From Paenibacillus dendrobii (GTDB lineage: Bacteria > Bacillota > Bacilli > Paenibacillales > Paenibacillaceae), in contig NZ_WUBI01000001.1 in the NCBI RefSeq assembly GCF_009807035.1, forward strand, positions 744,001 to 808,000: a DNA stretch of 64,000 nt. Direction: 5' to 3'. Below, one piece after another: positions 42,969-53,254 of the stretch. Every line of letters starts with the position of its first letter. The stretch's first letter is position 1. Under the pieces are notes generated by a model. That model was not told the origin of the DNA, made no database searches, and worked only from the letters and a program-made list of their open reading frames with translations. Position numbers and translations under genes: made by a program.

Positions 42969-43102
42969 GTATAGGTTAAACACTCCCCCTCAAGGGCCGG
43001 AAGAAGGCACGAATCTCTTCGGCTATTTTTGGCGCTTTATTTACTGGTTCAACGGACAATGTAACTCCTGTCGGCACTTCGACCCCCGTCCGATGAACGA
43101 CG

Positions 43103-43133
43103 AAAAAGAGCAGCGTGCTTCGCTGCTCTTTTT
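43103..43133 (-). terminator. Terminator of the downstream effector-binding-type gene pair
   Basis: AAAGAGCAGCG AAGCA CGCTGCTCTTTTT, perfect 11-bp stem, about 40 bases after the stop codon at 43172. Confidence 0.85.
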
Positions 43134-43171
43134 ACGTATTGGATACATGGAACCAACCGTTTATGTTTGTA

Positions 43172-43636
43172 TTAATATTCACCTTTGACCACAAAAAATG
43201 ATCCCCGAATGGTTCCGGCCAGTTTAGACTTCTGCCTCGCAAACTTAAACTTCCCTTCTAACTCCGCCGGTACCTCCATTCCCTCCGAAAGCTTTAAACC
43301 AACAGCCCGCTTCTTCGGGTCATCCACCGTATACATGACATTGAGTCCAAGACCATCTTCATAAAAAACATAGGTGAACTGAATATTTTCCACTTGAAAA
43401 CGGGACGTTTCCAAAGGCTTGGCCGCAAACTCGATGTCACGTTCTTCTTTCAAAATTCGGTTCACATAATCAAGGGTATCCTGGCTTTCACTGGCGGGTA
43501 CGACCGTAAATTCGTGCTTGTATTTGTTCATGAAGTATCGGGCTTCATTCGCACGCAACCCGGCAAGCGCTTCGGCTACAGGTGAAGATTCCAAACCAAC
43601 CGTAGACACATTTTTAAAATCAACGATATAGGACAT
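43172..43636 (-). CDS. Conserved protein of the effector-binding gene pair
   Basis: 154 residues starting MSYIVDFKNVSTVGLESSPV. Sequence is alpha/beta with FQVENIQFTYVFYEDGLGLNVMYTVDD near the middle, but no motif I recognise. AGGAGG lies seven bases before the ATG at 43636; the longer frame to 43711 overlaps the upstream gene and is excluded. It follows a GyrI-like protein and precedes a terminator, and a WYL-type regulator is divergent. Function unknown, probably linked to the small-molecule-binding neighbour. Confidence 0.65.
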   Translation of the reverse strand: MSYIVDFKNVSTVGLESSPVAEALAGLRANEARYFMNKYKHEFTVVPASESQDTLDYVNRILKEERDIEFAAKPLETSRFQVENIQFTYVFYEDGLGLNVMYTVDDPKKRAVGLKLSEGMEVPAELEGKFKFARQKSKLAGTIRGSFFVVKGEY

Positions 43637-43719
43637 TCCTATTCCTCCTAAAAGTTTTGGGAGAGTTACAACTTTAGAGCCATCTTCGAGCAAAACTGAC
43701 AGCTGAAGCACTCACTTAA

Positions 43720-44199
43720 TTATTTCCTAACAACAGGAATCCACATTTCACCGAACACGACGCCGTCTCTGTGCCCCATCTCAACCGATGTATTCGGCCC
43801 GCCGACATAGGCAACTTCATTTACTTCCGGCAAAACTTGACCAAAGGCGATGCCGGCAAGCTGATTGCTGAGCTCATCAGACGATGCCGCTTCTCCTTTA
43901 ACAACGATGTATTCCCCCTTAGGGAATTGGATCATTCTCGTTGCTTCTGGCAACGACGCCTCTGTCATGACACCAGCATAATACATCATCTTGTTATTGA
44001 CCGCTTCGTTCACGGCAAAAATATAGTCATTCTTGGCGACGGATTTTAACGTGTCCAGCGTTCCATCTTGTTCGACGGCCGACCAAAAGTCTGCCTTTTC
44101 CTTGTTAATGCCAGCGAAATCTGTGTAATGGCTCTTAAGCTCCGTTCCAATTCCTAAAACGATAAAGCTGTCCTTTTCTTCCAACGTATATTGTGCCAT
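43720..44199 (-). CDS. GyrI-like / AraC effector-binding domain protein
   Basis: 159 residues. Starts MAQYTLEEKDSFIVLGIGTEL; the effector-binding fold is visible in YIFAVNEAVNNKMMYYAGVMTEASLPEATRMIQFPKGEYIVVKGEA (about 55-100) and EVAYVGGPNTSVEMGHRDGVVFGEMWIPVV at the end, where the acidic residue in the binding groove usually lies. Likely a stand-alone small-molecule-binding protein. ATG at 44199 follows AAGGTAGG. Divergent from a YafY-type regulator that presumably controls it. Confidence 0.75.
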   Translation of the reverse strand: MAQYTLEEKDSFIVLGIGTELKSHYTDFAGINKEKADFWSAVEQDGTLDTLKSVAKNDYIFAVNEAVNNKMMYYAGVMTEASLPEATRMIQFPKGEYIVVKGEAASSDELSNQLAGIAFGQVLPEVNEVAYVGGPNTSVEMGHRDGVVFGEMWIPVVRK

Positions 44200-44309
44200 A
44201 TTCAAAACCTACCTTTTTTTAAAATTTGATCAAATGATTTGTCTTTTCACTTGATAGGTTTATAATAACCTTAAATCATGTCAAAAGATGATACTGTTTG
44301 GGGGCCTCT

Positions 44310-45272
44310 ATGAAAAAAGTTGAACGGATTAACACCATCATGCGTTATATCAACAACCGCGCCCACTTTACCATTTCTGAAATTATGCGGGAATTTAACA
44401 TCTCTCGTTCGACGGCAATTCGAGACATCCGGGAAATTGAATCCATGGGAATGCCGCTCGTTGCCGAAGTTGGCAGGGATGGAGGATATTTTGTCATGAA
44501 CAACTCACTTCTGCCCACGGTCCGTTTTACCGATACCGAAATTAAAGCCCTGTTCATTGCCTTTATGGCCACCAGAAATCAACAGCTCCCATATCTGAAG
44601 AGTCGTCAGTCGTTAGCTGAGAAATTACTGGGGCTCATCTCGGAAAACCAGCAAGATGACCTTGTTCTGTTGAATCAAATGTTGCTTTTTGAAGGGACCA
44701 ATCCGAATAATCCCGATCTGCTCGACCTGTCGGACCTCCCCCATCCAATGTTGGAGAAACTCATCCAAATCATTCTGTTGGACAGCTATGTATGGGTTTC
44801 CATCGCAGAAGAGGAGGAAATAAAGTCTTATCCCCTGTATCTCCTGCATCTTTATCGCGAGAAAAGCGTCTGGCTGATCGAAGGCTTTGATTTGAAGGAA
44901 GAGAAAAGAAGGATTTTTCCAGTCGATGATCTCACCCAAGTAGTGCCTTACCCTGAGAAAAAAAGAGCTAGCAAGAAGAAGATTTTAGAACAACTCCGTA
45001 CGCAGGAAGAAGTCACCAACCTTGTCCTTGAGCTTGGCCCCAAAGCGATTGCCCAGTTCAGAAAATACCATCCTTTAAAAGTTTCCATTTCCTATACGAA
45101 TCCTTACCAAACTACAGCCATTCTTAGGACATTTATTCATGTCGATAAGTCCGAAGAAGTATCCGAATTCACGAATTGGCTGCTCTTCCTGGGCGGGGAT
45201 ATCAAGGTCAGGGAGATTCCGGAAGAAGTCTTGCAAGGCTTACAAGACAGATTAAGCTTATATTTCCCATAA
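44310..45272 (+). CDS. HTH-WYL (YafY family) transcriptional regulator
   Basis: 320 residues. N-terminal DeoR-like HTH (MKKVERINTIMRYINNRAHFTISEIMREFNISRSTAIRDIREIESMGMPL), then a WYL domain (YLLHLYREKSVWLIEGFDLKEEKRRIFPVDDLTQV, about 175-215) and a C-terminal WCX extension ending GDIKVREIPEEVLQGL. WYL domains sense small ligands or nucleic acids. ATG at 44310 follows GGGGG at five bases. Likely regulates the divergent effector-binding genes. Confidence 0.9.
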   Translation: MKKVERINTIMRYINNRAHFTISEIMREFNISRSTAIRDIREIESMGMPLVAEVGRDGGYFVMNNSLLPTVRFTDTEIKALFIAFMATRNQQLPYLKSRQSLAEKLLGLISENQQDDLVLLNQMLLFEGTNPNNPDLLDLSDLPHPMLEKLIQIILLDSYVWVSIAEEEEIKSYPLYLLHLYREKSVWLIEGFDLKEEKRRIFPVDDLTQVVPYPEKKRASKKKILEQLRTQEEVTNLVLELGPKAIAQFRKYHPLKVSISYTNPYQTTAILRTFIHVDKSEEVSEFTNWLLFLGGDIKVREIPEEVLQGLQDRLSLYFP

Positions 45273-45363
45273 GCAGTGCCGGTTAAACCCAGTTCATTTT
45301 GAGCTTAGCCTATTGCTAGCCTACCCTTTATTAATCCGTGATTTACATAGCATGCTTACAATA

Positions 45364-45377
45364 AAATGTTCTTGTCA
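45364..45377 (-). repeat. Recurrent 3'-end motif, copy 5 (TGACAAGAACATTT)
   Basis: Minus-strand copy lying just beyond the terminator at 45389-45417, the second copy flanking this hairpin. Confidence 0.55.
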
Positions 45378-45388
45378 TTTACATATCG

Positions 45389-45417
45389 GGGCAGCCGATC
45401 AGAATGGCAGGCTGCCC
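45389..45417 (-). terminator. Terminator downstream of the discoidin exoenzyme gene
   Basis: GGGCAGCC / GGCTGCCC arms with a 13-base loop. It lies between convergent genes and is flanked by two copies of the recurrent motif. No strong T run on either side, so efficiency is uncertain. Confidence 0.5.
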
Positions 45418-45452
45418 TCATGAATTTATTGAGCTATCGTTGTCCGTTTAAA

Positions 45453-45469
45453 TATATGTTCTTGCCGTC
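45453..45469 (-). repeat. Recurrent 3'-end motif, copy 6 (GACGGCAAGAACATATA)
   Basis: Near-consensus copy starting 5 bases after the stop codon of the discoidin-domain gene. Confidence 0.65.
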
Positions 45470-45474
45470 TTGCA

Positions 45475-47775
45475 TCAATTTTTCCAGAAAAACAAATCTG
45501 CTTTACCTCCGCCCAGTGCGATATCAACCTTATACTGTTGGCCTTTAACATGAGTCATCTTCACCTTCTCAACCTGACCCGTCAAGCTGTTCACTCGATA
45601 CAGGGACTCCTTCTTGCCCTTCATATCAAAGCTCAGCGTTATCTCTTGCTTGGTATGGTTCGATGATCCGTCATCTCCACCAGCCGTTAATCCATTCATG
45701 ATCATAAAGTATTTTGTGGCATTTGCTGGCAACGCCTTCAAATCTTTCTTCGTTAACCCTTCCAGAGGATCAAAATAACCAATTAATACATCTCCTTTGT
45801 GACCGAGATTCGCTCCTCCGGTATTCCGAACATCAATATTTTGAATGTACGGGTCCGCTGACGGTTCCCAAAGTGCAATGGATTCCGGTTTTTGATTCAA
45901 TACCATACTATTGCCCTCGGCATGTTCCCCCGGAATGATGCGAACATCCTTACTGTTCAAACGGACAAGATAATCCCCGAATTGGTTTCCCTGTTTCGCG
46001 AGTTCAGCGAATTGATCGTAAGTCTTTGACAAGCTCCCGTCTTTGTCGTGGAAAATAAATGTATTACCATTGTCCTTCTCCCAACGGAACAAGTTAAGCC
46101 ATTTCCCTCCCATGGTCCAGGTAGCAAAAGAAACGATATTGAGCTCAGACTCGGAAGGAATGTAATCTTTTCCGGACTTAAAGCCTTGTGTGTATTGTCC
46201 AAAAGCAATCGGGGAACGTCCCGTTCCGTCATAACCCTCCAAAGCAATGGTACGGTAGCTATTTATATGATCGTACAGCGCCTTGACGCTTCCGCCCGGA
46301 TATTGAGCGTTGGAATCAAAGTAATAATAATCATAGGCCAATAAATCGGGTTTTGCAGCTCGGGTATAGGCCCTCAATTGTTCGGCGTTCCATTGACCTG
46401 CCCATTGATTGGAAAGCACGATTACATTCGGATACAATTTACGGCTTAAATCAAACCAACCCTTCAAGGATTTAACGACAGATGCGCTAAAATCTTCTTC
46501 GTCACCAAATTGCATGCTAACGAGATTGGACAGATTTGCCCTTTGCTGTTCATTTAGAAAATGCTCTTGCGATGTCGGTGCTGCAACTAAATGCTCTGCG
46601 AATGGGGCTTTCGCCAAAGACCATTGGGACCCGGGGAGCGTATCATGAAATGTTTGGTTGTACATCGGGGCTTCATAGTACGTTGGCGCCGTAAAGTGAA
46701 TATTCTTCCATTCCTCTACCGTAGGGAAATAACGTCCCGTCTGATCCGTAGAGATCCATGCTTGCTGCTGCAGTCCTTTATCGATCAACACCCGTTGTCC
46801 TCGGGACAACCCCGGATTTGTGTTCGTGTTATAGACTTCAAGCTCTGAGAGGCCGATTCCGGAAACGCCGGATCTTACATCGAATTGTAATCTTAATTTA
46901 CTGCTGGTGACGGCCTTGAACTCAACTTTTTCTTTAGTCGAAGATGATGTGCCTTGAAACACTGCTTTCCACTTCGAACCATTCCAATATTGAATGGTAT
47001 ACTTGCCGATCTTTTCGGTGGGCTGCGAGAAATCTACCCTGTTCAACGTAATGCGATTACCAAAATCCACATCAAGCGTCGCAGACTTGATGGTATCCTC
47101 CGTTTTCCAATAGGATCCCAGGTCCGCATCTACGGCTTTGGTGCCTTCATATAACGGATCTGTTTCAGGTTCAGCCGGGATGTCTGCTGTGTTATACACA
47201 CCGATATCCCAGAAACTCGGTTCTGCTTTAAACGCATTTATGATTACCCTTACTTTACTACCTGTCACCGGAGAAAATTCTGCAAGTTCCGGTTGAAATT
47301 GATCCTTATCGGTTACATTTGTATAGCCTGCTTTCACTTTTCCGCCTGAATATGCATCATGCCAAGCACTGTCCTTCCAGTACTGTATTTTATAACTCTC
47401 AACCCTGTCGTGAAATTGCATCAGTTCTACTCTGTCAAAAGTAGTCTCGCTTCCCAAATCAATATCTAATGTATGAGTCATCTCAGCATCTGTCGTTGCC
47501 CAGCGTGTACCGGGATCACCATCCACGGCCATCTCACCGCTATACTTTTCACCTTGTATATTGCTTGCTACTACTGGTTTATGGAGTGCAAGGTTATTCC
47601 TTGGAACCACCTTACTTACATTACTTACAACGACGGTCTTGTTATAAGCCAGATTACCGAGTGAATCCGCAATCTGTGCATACGATTTTCCATCCGTAGG
47701 TATGCCCTCAGCTAATGCCATCGTTGGCGACAACATGAATGCCAGGGTTAACGGGAATACGATCAACTTTTTCAA
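45475..47775 (-). CDS. Secreted discoidin (F5/8 type C) domain protein, putative glycosidase
   Basis: 766 residues. TTG start with GAGGAGGG five bases ahead, then signal peptide MKKLIVFPLTLAFMLSPTMALA. Two F5/8 type C domains at about 60-195 (LALHKPVVASN ... MAVDGDPGTRWATTD) and 205-320 (DLGSYWKTED) bind carbohydrate or lipid. The remaining 440 residues include QFGDEEDFSASVVKSLKGWFDLSRKLYPNVIVLSNQ and LLAYDYYYFD, a barrel-like pattern with acidic residues, suggesting a glycoside hydrolase of an unassigned family. Ends with the recurrent 3' motif. Confidence 0.7.
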   Translation of the reverse strand: MKKLIVFPLTLAFMLSPTMALAEGIPTDGKSYAQIADSLGNLAYNKTVVVSNVSKVVPRNNLALHKPVVASNIQGEKYSGEMAVDGDPGTRWATTDAEMTHTLDIDLGSETTFDRVELMQFHDRVESYKIQYWKDSAWHDAYSGGKVKAGYTNVTDKDQFQPELAEFSPVTGSKVRVIINAFKAEPSFWDIGVYNTADIPAEPETDPLYEGTKAVDADLGSYWKTEDTIKSATLDVDFGNRITLNRVDFSQPTEKIGKYTIQYWNGSKWKAVFQGTSSSTKEKVEFKAVTSSKLRLQFDVRSGVSGIGLSELEVYNTNTNPGLSRGQRVLIDKGLQQQAWISTDQTGRYFPTVEEWKNIHFTAPTYYEAPMYNQTFHDTLPGSQWSLAKAPFAEHLVAAPTSQEHFLNEQQRANLSNLVSMQFGDEEDFSASVVKSLKGWFDLSRKLYPNVIVLSNQWAGQWNAEQLRAYTRAAKPDLLAYDYYYFDSNAQYPGGSVKALYDHINSYRTIALEGYDGTGRSPIAFGQYTQGFKSGKDYIPSESELNIVSFATWTMGGKWLNLFRWEKDNGNTFIFHDKDGSLSKTYDQFAELAKQGNQFGDYLVRLNSKDVRIIPGEHAEGNSMVLNQKPESIALWEPSADPYIQNIDVRNTGGANLGHKGDVLIGYFDPLEGLTKKDLKALPANATKYFMIMNGLTAGGDDGSSNHTKQEITLSFDMKGKKESLYRVNSLTGQVEKVKMTHVKGQQYKVDIALGGGKADLFFWKN

Positions 47776-48056
47776 GTCAAGCCCTCCTCATATCAATGGT
47801 TAAGGTGACGATCTTTCAAACCTTCTTAGAATTCAGGCGGAGTACCTGCCCAAAGACTCTGACTATTCACGATGTCCCTCCTTTCGTGATCTTGCATCGT
47901 TTAAAGCAGCTTGTCTGTACTAGGCCCATATGATGTGCGGCAAGTATAATATGCAGATGTAAATGCTTACAACAAACTATTTTCTCTACATAAACTAATT
48001 TCCCTAAAAGGTGCCGTTCGCGGGTTATAGCCCCAAAGCCTGTATACTTCACACAA

Positions 48057-48081
48057 AAAAGCCGCATATCATGCGGCTTTT
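48057..48081 (-). terminator. Terminator of the GntR-ABC operon
   Basis: AAAAGCCGCAT ATC/GAT ATGCGGCTTTT, an 11-bp stem followed by TTTTTTGTG on the minus strand. Confidence 0.85.
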
Positions 48082-48088
48082 AACAGTC

Positions 48089-48105
48089 TATATGTTCTTG
48101 TCGTC
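48089..48105 (-). repeat. Recurrent 3'-end motif, copy 7 (GACGACAAGAACATATA)
   Basis: Exact consensus copy eight bases before the terminator hairpin and about 60 bases after the stop of the GntR gene. Confidence 0.7.
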
Positions 48106-48168
48106 CGATACCTTATCATGTGTACGGTGACATAAATTTTTCTCCCTTTTATGGCTGCAGAGACGCTG

Positions 48169-48534
48169 TTAATAAATCTCTTTCAGCAGTTCAATAACTT
48201 CGTCTAGGGTGAGGCCAAAGGACTTATAGTAGGATGCGTCGCTTTCCATTTGATTCAGGATCATTTCATTGCGTATGCGCAGCATTTCATCGGGCGAGAA
48301 TTCAGCGACAAAACATCCCTTACCTGTTACGGTATTGATCAAACCGCTTCGTTCAAGCTCTTCCCATGCTTTCTTTACGGTGATGACGCTAACGCGAAGC
48401 TCCAGGGCCGCTTGTCGGATGGGCGGTAGACAATACCCGCTTTCGAGCTCCCCTTTCAGAATTTGGGCACTGATTTGTTCGAAAAGCTGCTGATAAATCG
48501 GTTTTTCAGATGTGCTCGAAATCGAAATGTTCAT
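48169..48534 (-). CDS. GntR family regulator, YtrA-type
   Basis: 121 residues. N-terminal winged HTH (KPIYQQLFEQISAQILKGELESGYCLPPIRQAALELRVSVITVKKAWEELERSGLINTVTGKGCFVAE) with a short helical C-terminus and no large effector domain, the YtrA subfamily form. ATG overlaps the permease stop (TTATGA). Placed last in an ATPase-permease-regulator operon; YtrA-like proteins usually repress such ABC operons, often in response to cell-wall antibiotics. Confidence 0.88.
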   Translation of the reverse strand: MNISISSTSEKPIYQQLFEQISAQILKGELESGYCLPPIRQAALELRVSVITVKKAWEELERSGLINTVTGKGCFVAEFSPDEMLRIRNEMILNQMESDASYYKSFGLTLDEVIELLKEIY

Positions 48535-49187
48535 AAGATTTCCACTTTTAGGAATCGTTTGACCGCCAATCGATAAGAAATCATAGTGAATGCAACAAAT
48601 ATCACCATTCCTGCCGTTAGAATGGATATCTGAAGCGCCGTATTGTGGGCGCCGGTACCATTGAAAATGTTCGACACAAAAGAACTCTGAATTCCAATCC
48701 ATTGCGCGACTCCGCCAAAAAGCATAGCGGCTGTAATGGATGCGGTCGCAGCCCCGCCGAATTTATAAGCTGTCTTGTAATACATGGGAATAAAGAACAA
48801 GTTGAAGATCCCGAGCATGACAAAACAAAGTCCCCAAAAACCCATATGCGGTGCGAAGAAATAGTAGGTCAAATGTGGATATAAGCGAATCGTAATCAGG
48901 CCATAGATCATGGCAATGACAAGATGCAAGATTTCCAGAATAACTATAACGGACAACCTTGCTTTTACCATGTCTTTTTTGGTTACGGGCATCATCGATG
49001 TAAATAATAAATCGTTCTGTGCTCTATACTGGCCAAACATATTCGGTATCGTGATCCAACAAAAATACAGAGGTACGAGAAAATAGAGCCAGCCGGGAAC
49101 AAGCATTAAAGCGCCCATGATAAGAGGAAGGACGAAAAACATAGGATTTACTCCTAACTTCAAATCCTTCAAGACCAAGTTATACAT
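48531..49187 (-). CDS. ABC-2 type permease of the GntR-linked exporter
   Basis: 218 residues, about six membrane helices. MYNLVLKDLKLGVNPMFFVLPLIMGALMLVPGWLYF at the start, then TSMMPVTKKDMVKARLSVIVILEI, a motif seen in ABC-2 permeases of antibiotic-resistance type. Overlaps the ATPase gene by eight bases, with AAGGAGG six bases ahead. Together they form the exporter; substrate unknown. Confidence 0.82.
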   Translation of the reverse strand: MYNLVLKDLKLGVNPMFFVLPLIMGALMLVPGWLYFLVPLYFCWITIPNMFGQYRAQNDLLFTSMMPVTKKDMVKARLSVIVILEILHLVIAMIYGLITIRLYPHLTYYFFAPHMGFWGLCFVMLGIFNLFFIPMYYKTAYKFGGAATASITAAMLFGGVAQWIGIQSSFVSNIFNGTGAHNTALQISILTAGMVIFVAFTMISYRLAVKRFLKVEIL

Positions 49188-50034
49188 ACATATCCTCCTT
49201 TTTTGCGAAATAAATCATGATTTCCTCGAGGCTCGGCGTGATCGCTTTAATATCGATAGAGGAATCAAAGTCTTGGGAATGGATCAATCCCGTAAATCCG
49301 AATGAATTGATTTTATAGGAAATCAGCTGTTCTTTCACCAGGTTTAGCTGGTTTTCGTTACCACTCAGTAAGCGGTAGGACTCCATAAATTCGAATTTCT
49401 CAGAACTAGCGATGATCTGCCCATTTTCGATATAGGTAATAAAATCAGCGCATTTTTCCAAGTCGGATGTAATGTGAGTAGAGAAAAGAATGCTGATTTC
49501 ACCATCGACCACGAGTTCTTGAAAAATATCCAACAGATCGTCTCTTGCGACCGGATCGAGACCGCTTGTCGGTTCATCGAGGATGAGCAGTTTCGCGCCA
49601 TGGGATAAAGCAAGGGCCAAATTATACTTAACTTTCATCCCTGTCGACAATTCGGCGATTTTTTTGTTTTCATCCAATTTAAATCTTTTTAGATAGTTGT
49701 AATAGGTTTCATCATCCCAATTCTTGTAGAACTTCTTAATGACATCGGTCAACGTTCTGATCTTGCTGCGAGTATAGAAATCGATGCCGCCAAATGCGCA
49801 TCCGATGTCCTGCTTTAATTCGATCTCGTGTTCGGCGGCGTTCTTGCCCAAAATACGTACTTCGCCGCTATCGATATGAATCATTTTCAAGATCGATTTT
49901 ATGGTGGTCGTCTTTCCCGCGCCGTTAGCACCGATAAACCCCATAATATAGCCCTTTTCCAATTGAAACGATACATCTTTCAACTGAAAATTCGGGTATT
50001 TCTTATTTAAGTTTTGAATGTCTAATGCCAGCAT
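49180..50034 (-). CDS. ABC transporter ATP-binding protein of the GntR-linked exporter
   Basis: 284 residues. Walker A GANGAGKTTTIK near residue 38, ELSTGMKVKYNLALALSHGAKLLILDEPTSGLDPVARDDLL (degenerate signature STGMK and Walker B), and the H-loop LFSTHITSDLEKCADFI. C-terminal extension ends PSLEEIMIYFAKKEDMYV. ATG 50034 with AGGAGG six bases ahead; the longer frame to 50103 is not used. YtrB/BcrA-like. Confidence 0.9.
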   Translation of the reverse strand: MLALDIQNLNKKYPNFQLKDVSFQLEKGYIMGFIGANGAGKTTTIKSILKMIHIDSGEVRILGKNAAEHEIELKQDIGCAFGGIDFYTRSKIRTLTDVIKKFYKNWDDETYYNYLKRFKLDENKKIAELSTGMKVKYNLALALSHGAKLLILDEPTSGLDPVARDDLLDIFQELVVDGEISILFSTHITSDLEKCADFITYIENGQIIASSEKFEFMESYRLLSGNENQLNLVKEQLISYKINSFGFTGLIHSQDFDSSIDIKAITPSLEEIMIYFAKKEDMYV

Positions 50035-50169
50035 ACCGTACCTCCTCATCAAATTGTGTATGTTGTGTATGCACAATATATCACGAGGTGATTTTGAAGT
50101 CAATTGGTTTATACCCTAATTTTGGTTATTTTTTATTGAGTAAGTAAAACTCCGAACGAACATGAAAAA

Positions 50170-50212
50170 AGCCACTGAAAAGGCACCGAAAACGTGCCTT
50201 TTAAGCAGTGGC
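50170..50212 (-). terminator. Terminator of the rifampicin phosphotransferase gene
   Basis: Nested stems AGCCACTG/CAGTGGCT and AAAAGGCAC/GTGCCTTTT, followed by TTTTTTCATG on the minus strand, 15 bases after the stop. Confidence 0.85.
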
Positions 50213-50227
50213 TGCAGCAATGGAAAA

Positions 50228-52834
<2,607 letters not shown>

Positions 52835-52944
52835 CTACCATTAAATTGAGAAAATAACCATTTGACAGGATTTCACCGGCGTGATATATTTAAAATATAA
52901 GATGAGTTTACTTTGCCTTTAACCATCGAGTCAGAAGTGGTTTG

Positions 52945-52973
52945 ATTATATCATTGTGGCTTTTTATATGCAA
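52945..52973 (-). promoter_or_regulatory. Promoter of rph
   Basis: TTGCAT (52973-52968), 17 bases, TATAAT (52950-52945) on the minus strand, leaving a leader of about 115 bases before the rph start. Confidence 0.65.
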
Positions 52974-53046
52974 TATCGAAGAACCTGACAAAACTGTCTA
53001 GGTTTTTTTGATTTTTCTCTATCAATAATCCTTGATTGCCACTCTA

Positions 53047-53097
53047 TTAAGCTTCGTCCGGAAGCCCCACCACTCTCTGTTTATATTCCACCGTCAT
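53047..53097 (-). other. Short ORF between the PL8 gene and rph
   Basis: Sixteen codons, MTVEYKQRVVGLPDEA, with no convincing ribosome site and upstream of the rph promoter. Either chance or a relic; not counted as a gene. Confidence 0.15.
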
Positions 53098-53151
53098 ACT
53101 TTCTGTGTCCAACGAACCCGATTTAAACACACCCTGCTGGTCGTCACTGAA

Positions 53152-53224
53152 TACATATTCTTGTCTGTATACGGGAAAGGATATATGTTCTTGTCCTAAG
53201 CAACAGACAAGAACATATATCCTT
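53152..53224 (-). repeat. Recurrent motif, triple copy forming a 19-bp hairpin
   Basis: Positions 53177-53195 and 53206-53224 are perfect 19-base inverted copies of AAGGATATATGTTCTTGTC with a ten-base loop, i.e. two full motifs face to face. A third copy, TACAGACAAGAATATGTA, lies at 53152-53169. They follow the PL8 stop by about 30 bases. This is the strongest occurrence in the window; no T run follows, so it is not a standard terminator. Confidence 0.8.
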
Positions 53225-53254
53225 AGATTTAAAAGAGCATCGGTTTTACGGATA

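Noticed and set aside
42977..43090. Minus-strand open stretch of about 38 codons (TGVTLSVEPVNKAPKIAEEI and following) before the cfr promoter
   Set aside because: It reads like protein but has no start or ribosome site and runs into the terminator stem at 43103. No family recognised, so it may be a relic or chance.
53047..53097. Sixteen-codon ORF as a leader peptide for rph
   Set aside because: It lies upstream of the TTGCAT/TATAAT promoter, so it would not be on the rph transcript, and it has no good ribosome site.
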